Below are positions 49,356-58,169 of a DNA stretch of 64,000 nucleotides, piece by piece. Under the pieces are notes generated by a model. That model ran no database searches. It was not told where the DNA came from and was given only the letters and a program-made list of their open reading frames with translations. The DNA comes from Thermoanaerobaculia bacterium. Its GTDB lineage: Bacteria > Acidobacteriota > Thermoanaerobaculia > Multivoradales > JAIOJS01. A program made the translations under genes and the position numbers. Each line of letters opens with the position of its first letter. The first letter of the stretch is position 1. The stretch covers positions 1 to 64,000 of the forward strand of contig JAUIDB010000016.1 of the NCBI GenBank assembly GCA_030429235.1, given 5' to 3'.

Positions 49356-51518
49356 ATGTACCAGAGCATCTACGTTCCCGTCGACAACTCCCGCCACTCC
49401 AATCGGGCGATCGATACTGCCCTGCAACTCGGCCAGGGATTTCAGTCCCGGATGACCGGTTCGCACGTCTACGCAGCCAAGATGCACGACTATCGGTTCA
49501 AGCAGATGGAGTTCACCTTGCCGGAGGAGTACCTCGTCGAGCAGGAACTCCACCGGCAGCGCAAGATCCACGACAGCCTCATCACCATGGGGCTGCAGCT
49601 GATCTCCGACTGCTATCTCGAACCGATGGGGGCGCGCTGCGAGGAGGTCGGACTCCCCTTCGAACCGAAGATGATGGACGGCAAGCACTCCACGGAACTG
49701 ATCCGCGACATCGAGGACAGCGACTACGACCTCGTCGTCATGGGCGTCCTCGGGGTCGGCAAGACCCGCGACAGTCAGATCGGCGCGGTGTGCTCTCGCG
49801 TGACCCAGGAGTGCGCCCGCGATACCTGGGTGGTCAAGCACCTACCGAAGAAGGACGAGCCAGAGCGCGACACGATCCTGGTCGGGGTGGACGGCAGCCC
49901 TCGCTCCTTCGGGGCCCTGACCACGGCCTTGGAACTGGCTCGCAAGTTCGACAAGAAGGTCGAGGTGATCGGTGTCTACGATCCCTACCTGCACTACGCG
50001 GTGTTCAAGGGGATCGTCGACGTGCTGACCGAGCGCGCGGCCAAAGTCTTCCGCTTCGAGGAGCAGAACCAGCTGCACGAGGAGATCATCGACACTGGAC
50101 TGGCCCAGATCTACCAGTCTCATCTCGAGGTCGCCGAGAGCATGGCGCGGGAGGCGGGGATCGAGGTCACCAAGACGCTGCTCGACGGCAAGGCGTTCCA
50201 GAAGGTGCTCGACCACGTGCGCAAGGTCGAACCCTGGGTGTTGGTCGTGGGACGCGACGGCGTCCACGCCGGCGATGACGAGACCGGGTTGGGAAGCAAC
50301 ACCGAGAACCTGCTTCGGCTCTGTGCCTGCGACATTCTGCTGACCAACTCCGAGGTGGTACCCGAACTCGACCTGCGGGCCGAGGAGTCGATCCACTGGA
50401 CGCCGGAGGCGCTCGAGCGCATGGACCGGGTGCCTCCTCAGGTCCTCGGGATCGCTCGTACCGCGATCCTGCGGTTGGCGATCGAACAGGGGCACAGTGT
50501 GGTGTCGTCGGACCTGGTCACCGAGGCGATGGAGCGCTTCATGCCGAAGAAGGCGGCCGACGCCAACGTCCGGTTGGCCGAGGCGTTGGTGCTGCATCGG
50601 GCCGAAGAGGAACCGGTCGCGGTCTGTGCCAGTTGTGGGGTGGCGGCTCGAACCCAGGATCCCGTGACCTGCACGGTTTGCGGCTCGGTCGAGTTCGAGC
50701 GGATCTCGGCCGAGACCATCGCTCGGATCATCGCCGAGGAGGGCGGGGTCGAGGAGGAGATGACCTACGACGGCCGCAAGATCCGCTGGACGCAGGAGGC
50801 GAAGGCCTCGCTGAAGTTTCTGGAAGATCGCTACCAACGGCGGCGGGCCAAGGCCCGGATCGAGAAGGCGGCCCGGATCCAGAAGCTCGACCCGATCAGT
50901 CTAGAGTTCGCGCAACGATTCGTCGAGGAGGAGGCCGGTGTGCTCTACCAGCCATCGGCCGAGTACCAAGAGCGGAAGGCCGAGGTGGCTCGCAACGGGG
51001 TGCCCGAGCGGGTGGAGCCGGCACTACCGCGCCCTGCCGATGAGGATGCCGAGGACGACGCCGAGCGCGAAGGCAAGATCTGGGGTCGGGACGCCAACGA
51101 CGTCCCCCTGGTATCGAGCTACGAGTGGCGGGCGGAAGCGGTCGAACGAGTGCTGCGGGTACCGGCGGGATTCATGCGGGACAATACTCAGGAGCGGATC
51201 GAGGGTCTGGCCGCGAAGGACCCTCGACAGGCGATCGATCTCGCCCTGGTCGAAGAGGGTCTGGCGCTCGGCCGGCAGCTGATGGAGGAGATGCTGTCGC
51301 AGTACCAACCCCCCGCCCCTGCCTCGACCGAGCCGGTGGTCGAAGCGGCCCCCACCCCTGAACCGACCAAGGCGAGCGGTGGCTGTCCCTTCCACGTGGC
51401 CCTGGAGAGTGGGGCTGCCGACACGGTCCGCGAGGTGATGAAGGAGTACCCGCTCAACGAAGTCAGCGTCATGACCGAGATGGAGCGCCAGAAGCGCGAC
51501 CTGCCCAAAGAGAACTAG
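49356..51518 (+). CDS. Universal stress protein fused to PCP_red domains
   Basis: A protein of 720 aa, no export signal. Two Usp domains (about 1-165 and 168-335; ILVGVDGSPRS, then VVGRDG). Next a PCP_red-like domain (about 348-400: HWTPEALERMDRVPPQVL), a zinc ribbon C424-x2-C427/C439-x2-C442, a second such domain (about 470-540: IRWTQEAKASLKFLEDRYQR) and a third (about 585-640). GGCPFHVA follows. PCP_red is known from the ChlB/BchB C-terminus; there is no other photosynthesis gene here. An AGGAG site precedes the ATG, 62 nt after the respiratory genes. I infer an assembly or regulatory factor for them. Confidence 0.75.
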   Translation: MYQSIYVPVDNSRHSNRAIDTALQLGQGFQSRMTGSHVYAAKMHDYRFKQMEFTLPEEYLVEQELHRQRKIHDSLITMGLQLISDCYLEPMGARCEEVGLPFEPKMMDGKHSTELIRDIEDSDYDLVVMGVLGVGKTRDSQIGAVCSRVTQECARDTWVVKHLPKKDEPERDTILVGVDGSPRSFGALTTALELARKFDKKVEVIGVYDPYLHYAVFKGIVDVLTERAAKVFRFEEQNQLHEEIIDTGLAQIYQSHLEVAESMAREAGIEVTKTLLDGKAFQKVLDHVRKVEPWVLVVGRDGVHAGDDETGLGSNTENLLRLCACDILLTNSEVVPELDLRAEESIHWTPEALERMDRVPPQVLGIARTAILRLAIEQGHSVVSSDLVTEAMERFMPKKAADANVRLAEALVLHRAEEEPVAVCASCGVAARTQDPVTCTVCGSVEFERISAETIARIIAEEGGVEEEMTYDGRKIRWTQEAKASLKFLEDRYQRRRAKARIEKAARIQKLDPISLEFAQRFVEEEAGVLYQPSAEYQERKAEVARNGVPERVEPALPRPADEDAEDDAEREGKIWGRDANDVPLVSSYEWRAEAVERVLRVPAGFMRDNTQERIEGLAAKDPRQAIDLALVEEGLALGRQLMEEMLSQYQPPAPASTEPVVEAAPTPEPTKASGGCPFHVALESGAADTVREVMKEYPLNEVSVMTEMERQKRDLPKEN

Positions 51519-51529
51519 AGACCAGGGAC

Positions 51530-52051
51530 CTAGGGTGAGGCGCCGGTTCCGCCCCGGGGAGCGTCGAGCAACCCCGGTACCACCATCCAGATCAGGCTGG
51601 CCTGCCCCGCTTCCAGTTGGCGCCAGTCGTCGAGCGCGAAGTCGAGCCTTAGCAGCGCGGCAGTGGCGATCTGGATTCGTCCCCCTTGGATCAACTGCGC
51701 GACCAGGTCCGACATCGTGGGTTGGTGCCCTACGATGAGCAGGCGCCGGGATCGTCCACCGTGTCGCCGGAGGACCTCGATCGCCCGCTCGGTGGACGTC
51801 TCGTACAGCGAATCGAGGGCCTCGACCGCGCACCCCCAGCTGCCGGACCGGGAGGCCAGAGCCCAGGTCTCACGAGTGCGCTGAGCGCTCGATACGAGGG
51901 CCCTGTCGGGAGGCTCACCGAGTTGCGTCAGGAAGCTACCCACCCGCGAGGCGGCGCGCCTTCCTCCGTCGCTCAGAGGGCGCCCGTGGTCGCCACCCGA
52001 ACTCGTATTCCAGGTGGCATCGGCGTGGCGTAGAACGTAGAGGGAACTCAT
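51530..52051 (-). CDS. sixA: Phosphohistidine phosphatase
   Basis: A protein of 173 aa of the histidine phosphatase superfamily. YVLRHADA has the catalytic H9; the second His is in LLIVGHQPTMSDLV; the middle has VSSAQRTRETW. Length and motifs match SixA, which dephosphorylates His-containing phosphotransfer proteins. Start at 52051 skips 24 unlikely residues. Convergent with the stress-protein gene. Confidence 0.88.
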   Translation of the reverse strand: MSSLYVLRHADATWNTSSGGDHGRPLSDGGRRAASRVGSFLTQLGEPPDRALVSSAQRTRETWALASRSGSWGCAVEALDSLYETSTERAIEVLRRHGGRSRRLLIVGHQPTMSDLVAQLIQGGRIQIATAALLRLDFALDDWRQLEAGQASLIWMVVPGLLDAPRGGTGASP

Positions 52052-52206
52052 GGTGGCAGTCGGGACTCTAGCAGTTGCCAGCCCAATCGATCGGCTTCGG
52101 ACCTGGAACCGCAGAGCCACCAACCGTGGCCCGCGAGAGGTAAGACCTATCGCCTGATCGGTAAGGCATAATAGGTCGAACGCCAGACCGCAGCTCGAAA
52201 GGACCG

Positions 52207-53166
52207 ATGAAGACTACCGACGACTCTGACCAGCAGGAAACCCACGAGGGACTCGATCCTCTCGAGCCGGCGGATCTGGATATCACCCGGATCTCTCGGC
52301 CGCGCGATTTCGATAGCAAAGCGCGTCGGACGGCTACGCTGGTGGTGATGAACGGCCCTGAGATCGGACACGACTTTCCCCTGCGGCGCAAAGAGGTGGT
52401 GATCGGGCGGGGGGTAGGAGCGGACATCTTGATCCGCCATCGTGAGGTCTCGCGGCGCCACGCCAAGATCGAGATCCTTCGGTTCGGCAACGACGAGCTG
52501 TACCGGCTGACTGATCTCGGGAGTACCAATCAGGTTCTGGTCAACGGGGAGCAGGTGCTGACGCACGTCCTGGCTGACGGCGACAAGATCCATCTCGGCG
52601 AGGTGGTGCTGGAGTTTGGCCTTCAGGATGCCATCGACTCGAAGTTTCATGCCGAGGTCCAAAATCGGATCCGCTACGACGACCTCACGGGGCTGCTGAC
52701 CTACGGTTCGTTCCAGACGGCCCTGGTCTGGGAACTCGAGCGCCACAGCGAGGGAGCCGGCTGTGCGGTGGTGATGATGGACCTCGACGACTTCAAACAG
52801 CTCAACGACACCTACGGTCACCTGGCGGGCTCGGCGGTGCTGGAGGAGATCGGCCAACTTCTGGCCGACAACGTGCGACACTTCGATGTGGTCGCTCGCT
52901 ACGGCGGCGAGGAGTTCGTGGCCTACCTACCGGAGACCGACGAGCAGGAAGCGATGGTGGCGGTCGAGAGGATCCGGCGCCTGATCGAGGAGCACGTCTT
53001 CGAGCACCAGGCACGCGAGATCCAGCTGACCATCTCGATGGGCGTCTCGCACTTCCCCGACGATGGCCGGGAGCTCGAGTCTCTGGTTCAGGTGGCCGAC
53101 GAGCGGCTCTACTGCGCCAAGCGGGAGGGCAAGAACCGAGTGATCGGTCCGGGGCGAGACTACTAG
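52207..53166 (+). CDS. FHA-domain diguanylate cyclase
   Basis: A protein of 319 aa. An FHA domain (about 65-140: VIGRGVGADILIRHREVSRR, then LGSTNQVLVNGE) that should bind phosphothreonine is joined to a GGDEF domain (about 155-315). The active site is G-G-E-E-F, and an RxxD inhibition site lies five residues before it, so it should make cyclic di-GMP with feedback control. A kinase such as the one at 19110 could be the partner, which is speculation. CATAAT (52167-52172) may be its -10. Confidence 0.9.
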   Translation: MKTTDDSDQQETHEGLDPLEPADLDITRISRPRDFDSKARRTATLVVMNGPEIGHDFPLRRKEVVIGRGVGADILIRHREVSRRHAKIEILRFGNDELYRLTDLGSTNQVLVNGEQVLTHVLADGDKIHLGEVVLEFGLQDAIDSKFHAEVQNRIRYDDLTGLLTYGSFQTALVWELERHSEGAGCAVVMMDLDDFKQLNDTYGHLAGSAVLEEIGQLLADNVRHFDVVARYGGEEFVAYLPETDEQEAMVAVERIRRLIEEHVFEHQAREIQLTISMGVSHFPDDGRELESLVQVADERLYCAKREGKNRVIGPGRDY

Positions 53167-53190
53167 CGCGTCGCTGCGGGCGGTAGCGAC

Positions 53191-53946
53191 TCAGGGGCGA
53201 TCGCGGCGCAAGAGCCTTCGCAATCGGCGGAGGAACTTTCGGCCCGGGTCGACCTTCTCGGTCCGATACTCCGGACGTTCTTCGTAGAACAGGTGGTGGC
53301 CGGGGTGGCGAGGCTTCTCGAACTGCCGGTACTCGGAGTGGCCGACGAGATACTCCAGGCCGGGGTACCGTGTCTTGAGGTACCGGACCAGCTGGCGGTT
53401 GGCCTCGAGCTGCGCTTCGGTCAGCGGGGCCTCGGCTCCTCGTTCGTCGAGATCTCCGTCCCCGACGTTCTCGATTCCGATCGCGACGTGGTTCAGCCCG
53501 ATCACGTGGCGGGCGATCAGGTCATCCGGGTAGAGCCGATAGATCGATCCGTCGCGGTCGACCACGTAGTGGATTCCAACGTTGAGGCGGCCGTTCTGGC
53601 GGATCGTCTGGCGGTAGCTACCGATGGTCGTCGATCGGAACGCATCGAGAGTCCCGGCGAGGGTGGGAATCGCGGTGTAGTGGACGACGATGACTCGTGG
53701 GTCGAAGCGAATCGTGGCCGCCTCGTTGGCGGCGGAGAGGCCCTCCGCCAACTTCGGGTTGTGGATCGCGAGGTAGTCCCGGGTGAGTTGAACCCGTTCG
53801 GCCTCCACGATCGTGGCGTGCTTCTGCGAGATCTCCGGCGTGGCCGGCGCCAGGGAGTCGGGGAGTCGACTCCGATCGAAGGAGGAGCAACCACCCGCCG
53901 CGAGCGCCGCGACGAGAAGCCACCAGACCGCGAAGCGGCGGCTCAT
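53191..53946 (-). CDS. Lipoprotein N-acetylmuramoyl-L-alanine amidase
   Basis: A protein of 251 aa. The lipobox AAGGC (Cys at 20) anchors it to a membrane. An Amidase_2 (AmpD/PGRP-like) domain covers about 80-215: IVVHYTA with the first zinc His, VGIHYVVDRDGSIYRL, HVIGLNHVAIGIENVG and YLVGHSEY, then the zinc HPGHHL. It cleaves MurNAc-L-Ala bonds. It lies 7 nt after the next gene upstream and may share its transcript. Confidence 0.87.
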   Translation of the reverse strand: MSRRFAVWWLLVAALAAGGCSSFDRSRLPDSLAPATPEISQKHATIVEAERVQLTRDYLAIHNPKLAEGLSAANEAATIRFDPRVIVVHYTAIPTLAGTLDAFRSTTIGSYRQTIRQNGRLNVGIHYVVDRDGSIYRLYPDDLIARHVIGLNHVAIGIENVGDGDLDERGAEAPLTEAQLEANRQLVRYLKTRYPGLEYLVGHSEYRQFEKPRHPGHHLFYEERPEYRTEKVDPGRKFLRRLRRLLRRDRP

Positions 53947-53953
53947 GCTGGTC

Positions 53954-55159
53954 TCAGCCGTCGTTGCGACGAACCATCACGACCCGTCGAGCCACTGGGC
54001 CTTCGCGGTGGAAGCCGAGGAGGTGGAAAAGTTCGAGGGCGAACCAACGCGCCACGCCGCGGTCGACGGTGAACCGGCCGGGATGTTCGGTCCGTCGAAC
54101 TCCGGGCAGCCAGTGGATGAACCGTTCGGCGTGAAGGCGGCGGACGACCCCCGACAGGCGGAGCCAGGCCGGGTGCACGGCGCGAGCGATGAAGAAGCCA
54201 TCTTCCCCTTGGGGCTGGTAGAGGGGCATCAGCAGATAGCCGGAGGCGGGCGCCCGCACTTCGCGGCCTTCTTCGACGGCGAGGACCTCACCGGCCTCCA
54301 CGAGCTGGAAGCCGGCGTAGTCAGGCACCATGAGGAACTGGCTGTCTGGTTCGAGAGCGTGACGGTAGTGGATCTCCACGACGTCGGGAAGACGACCCTT
54401 CTGCTCTTGCAGCAGCTGCCGCCCGGCCGCCGCCTGCGGCGAGCCCGCAGGGAGCAGGCCAGCGGTCTCGAGGGCGAGCCAGAGGGCCGCTTCGGCGCGA
54501 TCGACGGTCGACGGATCACGGTGTGAACCCGTCTCCACCGTGATGCCAGTCACTCCGAGGCGGCTGAGGTAGTGGTAGAGGGTGCCTCCGAGCTCCTCTT
54601 CGATCCCCAGCACCAGCGGTGCCGGAAAACTGAGACCGAAGGCGCGGTTGGCCAACGAGTCCTCGAGCACCACGAAGGAGGGTCCGGGGCCGGAGGTCGA
54701 GTGGAGGTCGAGCAGGTAGGTCTGAGGGGAGAGTCCGATGGCCTGCCGGAGTTCGAGATCGAGCTCCAGGAGTTCGTTCTCTTCGGCCGTCTCGCCGACC
54801 CCCGCGGCTCGCAGTCGCGCTACGTTCTCGTCCGTCCAGATCCGGTTGAGATCGGCGTCCAGGTAGCGTCGACCGGCCTTCAGCGCCGCCCGATTGCCGG
54901 CCAGGACGAGGAGCTGCCCCCGGAGGTCGGACTTCAGTCCGGCGAGGGCCGCCAGGACTCGCTGTGCTCCCAGGACGCCCGCGGGTTCGTTGCCGTGCAC
55001 TCCGCCGACACAGAGCAGGGTCGGACCGGGCTGATTCCCGACGATGTGGCCGATGACCCGGGGCACCTCGATGCCCGGCACCTCGAGCGGCTGCAGTCCG
55101 AGGTCACTTGGCTGGGGTGGGGTGGCAGGAGGCCGTGGGGTGGTGAGAGACGACGTCAT
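53954..55159 (-). CDS. AstE/AspA-type zinc deacylase
   Basis: A protein of 401 aa of the succinylglutamate desuccinylase/aspartoacylase family. The zinc site is GGVHGNEPAG (H55, E58) with a later His in LLDLHSTSG, and ADLNRIW and VETGSHRD also fit. A C-terminal beta domain (about 270-400) is longer than in AstE. There are no other arginine-catabolism genes here, so the substrate may be another N-acyl amino acid. Upstream of the amidase on the same strand. Confidence 0.82.
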   Translation of the reverse strand: MTSSLTTPRPPATPPQPSDLGLQPLEVPGIEVPRVIGHIVGNQPGPTLLCVGGVHGNEPAGVLGAQRVLAALAGLKSDLRGQLLVLAGNRAALKAGRRYLDADLNRIWTDENVARLRAAGVGETAEENELLELDLELRQAIGLSPQTYLLDLHSTSGPGPSFVVLEDSLANRAFGLSFPAPLVLGIEEELGGTLYHYLSRLGVTGITVETGSHRDPSTVDRAEAALWLALETAGLLPAGSPQAAAGRQLLQEQKGRLPDVVEIHYRHALEPDSQFLMVPDYAGFQLVEAGEVLAVEEGREVRAPASGYLLMPLYQPQGEDGFFIARAVHPAWLRLSGVVRRLHAERFIHWLPGVRRTEHPGRFTVDRGVARWFALELFHLLGFHREGPVARRVVMVRRNDG

Positions 55160-55243
55160 CGAAGGAGCTAGGATATCAGACTAGGGCGTGGCCGGTTCGG
55201 TCTTCGCTCACCGCGAAGCACCACCTGACACCACCTCGTTTTC

Positions 55244-56089
55244 ATGGTCTCCTACCGATTCTGCCGCCCCGACGATCTACCGCTGCTGGTGCGCGCGATC
55301 AACGAGTGCTACGACACGCACTTCGCTCGCCCGCCGATGACGGCGGAGGGGTTTCGAGTCGGCATGCGCGAGATCGATCTCTGGCCGAGCAACTGCATGG
55401 TGGCCGTCGGGCCGCAGGGGCCGATCGGCGTCTCCGTGGCCACCAAGCGATCCCGCGAGGTGCTGGTCTGGGCCGTCGGAGTGCGCCCTGGCCATCAGAG
55501 GGAAGGTCATGGCCGGCACCTGGTGACCTCTCTGCGACAGAAGCTGGCCGTCCTGGGACCGGAGCGACTGGTGGCCGAGGTGCACCAAGGAGACGAAGCG
55601 GCCCAGGCCTTCTTGCAGGCCATCGGCTTTCGTCGTGAGCAGACCCTCGTCGATTGGGAGCGACCGCGAGGGCCGGAACTCCCCTCGCTCGACCTGATTC
55701 AATCCATCGGGGTCGAAGATCTAGACCGGATCGGGCTGCTGAGCGCGCCCGAGGATGCCGCCTGGGGCCGACAGATCGAGAGTCTGCGTGGACAGTGCGG
55801 TGTCCTGACCGGTTTTGCCATGGTCGCCGGAGAGTCGGTCGAGGGATGGCTGCTCTACCGCCGTGACGGGCCCCTGGCCGAGGTCGTGGGGTGGGGCGGT
55901 GCGGCGCGCTCGACCTCACGCTCCCGCCTCTTTGACCTCCTCTGCCGGCGCGTCGAAGGGGAAACTGCCAAGGCGCTTCGGCTGCCCAGACTCCAGGCGG
56001 CGGAGAGCGAGCAGCTGGCCCTGCCGGCGCTGGGTTTTCGCCCGGCCGCAAGCTATCATCGCTACTCCGGCGAAGCGATCCCGGCCTGA
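55244..56089 (+). CDS. GNAT-family N-acetyltransferase
   Basis: A protein of 281 aa. The N-terminal half is a GNAT fold (CRPDDLPLLVRAINECYDTH, then WAVGVRPGHQREGHGRHLVT with the acetyl-CoA loop, then AQAFLQAIGFRREQTL). The second half repeats a weaker version, as in two-domain GNAT proteins. Substrate unknown. It is 42 nt upstream of the Mrp-type gene. Confidence 0.8.
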   Translation: MVSYRFCRPDDLPLLVRAINECYDTHFARPPMTAEGFRVGMREIDLWPSNCMVAVGPQGPIGVSVATKRSREVLVWAVGVRPGHQREGHGRHLVTSLRQKLAVLGPERLVAEVHQGDEAAQAFLQAIGFRREQTLVDWERPRGPELPSLDLIQSIGVEDLDRIGLLSAPEDAAWGRQIESLRGQCGVLTGFAMVAGESVEGWLLYRRDGPLAEVVGWGGAARSTSRSRLFDLLCRRVEGETAKALRLPRLQAAESEQLALPALGFRPAASYHRYSGEAIPA

Positions 56090-56131
56090 GCGGACTCGGG
56101 CCTCGGCAGACCTCTCGAACGATGGGGCGTG

Positions 56132-57025
56132 ATGAAGCGGTACAGCGAGATAGCAGGCGACGGTGGCTCCGACATTCTGGGGCAGGTCATCGAGCAGCGT
56201 CGAGCCCAGGCCGCCAGCCTGGCCGGAGTGGGGCACCTGGTCGCGATCGCTTCGGGGAAGGGAGGGGTCGGCAAGAGTACGCTCACCCTGGTTCTCGGTC
56301 TCGCGCTCCGACAACGGGGTCGGCGGGTCGCGATTCTCGACTGTGATCTGAACGGGCCCTGCCAGGCGCAGTTGGCGGGGTTGCAAGAGGTCCCTTGGCA
56401 TCTGTCCGAAGAAGGACTCGGTGTTCCACGGCGTGCCGACGGGCTGGGAGTCCTGTCGCTGGGAGGCGTCCTGGCGGCCGAACAACCGATGCCGCTCGAC
56501 TCCGTGGCGCAGGGGGACGCCCATACCTGGAGGGCCACGCGAGAGATGGCGATGCTCTCGCAGCTGATCACCGCGACCTCGTGGGGGGAGCTAGACCTGC
56601 TGCTGGTGGACCTGCCACCGGGGAGCGAACGGACCCTGCACCATCTGGGGGTGCTCGGGGCCCGAACCTCGGTGGTGCTGGTCACGCTTCCGTCCGCACT
56701 GGCCACCGGGGTCGTGTCCCGCTCGCTGGGCGCCCTGCGGGCGGCGGGTCATGAACCTCTGGGGTACCTCGAGAACATGGCCGGCTACTACTGCCGGGAC
56801 TGTGGCGAGGTCCGTTCCCTGTTTCCCGAGGCGCCACGGTCTCTCGACTTGCCCTGTCTCGGCTCGATTCCTTTCGACCCCGAGTGGGCGGAGCGCGGCG
56901 ACCGAGGCTGGCCGCCGCTCGGCGAGGAGCGGGATCCTGCGCTCGAAGCGGTCGGTCACGCGGCCGAAGCCCTGCTAGCATCTTTAGCTCACCGGGAGAG
57001 CCCAGAGGAGGAGGATCCGAGATGA
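56132..57025 (+). CDS. Mrp/ApbC-type P-loop ATPase
   Basis: A protein of 297 aa. The deviant Walker A GKGGVGKST is at 42-50; DLPPGSERTLHHLG and YLENMAGYYC match Mrp/NBP35, and YCRDCGE keeps the CxxC that binds a bridging Fe-S cluster. Mrp proteins carry or insert Fe-S clusters. Start taken at ATG 56132, right after an in-frame GTG. The N-terminal DUF59 domain of some Mrp proteins is absent. The stop overlaps the PCP_red gene (ATGA), so the two probably work together, perhaps in maturing a respiratory enzyme. Confidence 0.87.
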   Translation: MKRYSEIAGDGGSDILGQVIEQRRAQAASLAGVGHLVAIASGKGGVGKSTLTLVLGLALRQRGRRVAILDCDLNGPCQAQLAGLQEVPWHLSEEGLGVPRRADGLGVLSLGGVLAAEQPMPLDSVAQGDAHTWRATREMAMLSQLITATSWGELDLLLVDLPPGSERTLHHLGVLGARTSVVLVTLPSALATGVVSRSLGALRAAGHEPLGYLENMAGYYCRDCGEVRSLFPEAPRSLDLPCLGSIPFDPEWAERGDRGWPPLGEERDPALEAVGHAAEALLASLAHRESPEEEDPR

Positions 57026-57495
57026 AGTTTCTCTGCGTAGCGTGCGACGAGGCGATGAAGCTGCAGGATGCAATGCCGGCCGAGGATCCGGGCACGCTGG
57101 CCGTGGTGTACTGCTGCCCGGAGTGTGATCGGCAGATGGCGATGCTGACCAATCCCTGGGAGACCCAGCTGGTGCAGTCGCTGGGCGTGAAGATCGGACC
57201 CGGCGCCGAGAGCGAGTCGACGGGCTGCCCTTTCGCCGGGGCCGTACAGGGACTGCAATCGGCGGAGACCGAGTCGTTGTCCACCTCCGAAACCACGTCC
57301 CCGCCGGCTTCCGCTGAGGTGACCGCTGAGGGAGCGCTGGTCTGGACTCCGGCCGCGCTGGCGCGGTTGGAACGCATTCCGGAGTTCGTTCGTCCCATGG
57401 CCCGCCAGGGGATCGAGCACTGGGCGCGGGACCACGGCTGGCCGCAAGTGACCGAAGAGGTGCTCGAGGCGGCGCGGGGCGGGATGGGGCTCTAG
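57022..57495 (+). CDS. Small protein with zinc-ribbon-like Cys and PCP_red domain
   Basis: A protein of 157 aa. CVACDEAM and YCCPECDRQM near the start give a four-cysteine metal site. STGCPFAG echoes GGCPFHVA of the stress-protein fusion at 49356. Residues about 110-150 (LVWTPAALARLERIPEFVRP) are a PCP_red domain. It starts within the stop of the Mrp-type gene. With that partner it may be an Fe-S or metal-dependent assembly factor for the respiratory genes on both sides. Confidence 0.78.
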   Translation: MKFLCVACDEAMKLQDAMPAEDPGTLAVVYCCPECDRQMAMLTNPWETQLVQSLGVKIGPGAESESTGCPFAGAVQGLQSAETESLSTSETTSPPASAEVTAEGALVWTPAALARLERIPEFVRPMARQGIEHWARDHGWPQVTEEVLEAARGGMGL

Positions 57496-57531
57496 CCGTG
57501 GTGAGCTAGCCGGTACGCGGCCACCGTCTGA

Positions 57532-57543
57532 TATCTTGTACCC
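57532..57543 (+). promoter_or_regulatory. Leaderless-type -10 element
   Basis: TATCTT (57532-57537) is followed by 6 nt and ATG 57544. Confidence 0.45.
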
Positions 57544-58128
57544 ATGCTCGTTCGCTACCACCTGCTGACGCTGCCGGTGCACCGGAGGTCCTTCGCGGGC
57601 TACTACGCGGCCCATGATCGCGAAGTCGAGTCGCTGCGGCCGGAGGTCGAGAAGGAGTGGGGCGAGCCCTGGGACAAACTGCCGCCCCACATTCGACTGT
57701 ATTGGCAGGACCAGTGGTACTGGCCACCGTGGTTCTTCAACGATGTAGCAGGGTACTTGCGTCTCGGCTCGGACGGGGTCGAAGCCCTAGCCGCTGACCT
57801 CTTTCTCGCCCGTCGGTACTTTCCGGCCACGGCTCCAGAGCGTTTTTCCCGGCCGCCGGGGCTCCCCGAGGAGGCGGCGGAGGTGGTGTATCTGGCTTCG
57901 GTCTCGCGACGGCCGATCGTGCTCGGCGATAACTCCAGCTACCTGAGGGCCTTGGCGGAGATCGTCGACGAAGGCCGGGAGACGATTCGGCGCCAGGCTC
58001 CGAGCCTCGACCGAGCCGAAGTGTGGGTCCCCGGGTTCGATCTCTCCTGCCTGGATCTGGCCCGCGCCGACGCCCAGCTCCGGGAGCGTTTCCCGGACCG
58101 GGTGGCGCGAGACCCCACTTCGGGATAA
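57544..58128 (+). CDS. Uncharacterised Trp/Tyr-rich protein
   Basis: A protein of 194 aa that I do not recognise. It is soluble by appearance, with an aromatic block YWQDQWYWPPWFFNDVAGYL (about 59-78) and the C-terminal half VVYLASVSRRPIVLGDNSSY. It stands between the PCP_red gene and the convergent oxidase operon. No motif gives a function. Confidence 0.5.
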   Translation: MLVRYHLLTLPVHRRSFAGYYAAHDREVESLRPEVEKEWGEPWDKLPPHIRLYWQDQWYWPPWFFNDVAGYLRLGSDGVEALAADLFLARRYFPATAPERFSRPPGLPEEAAEVVYLASVSRRPIVLGDNSSYLRALAEIVDEGRETIRRQAPSLDRAEVWVPGFDLSCLDLARADAQLRERFPDRVARDPTSG

Positions 58129-58169
58129 CGGCTAGCGGACCCTCGTCGGCGCAGCCAACCGCTGGCCGG

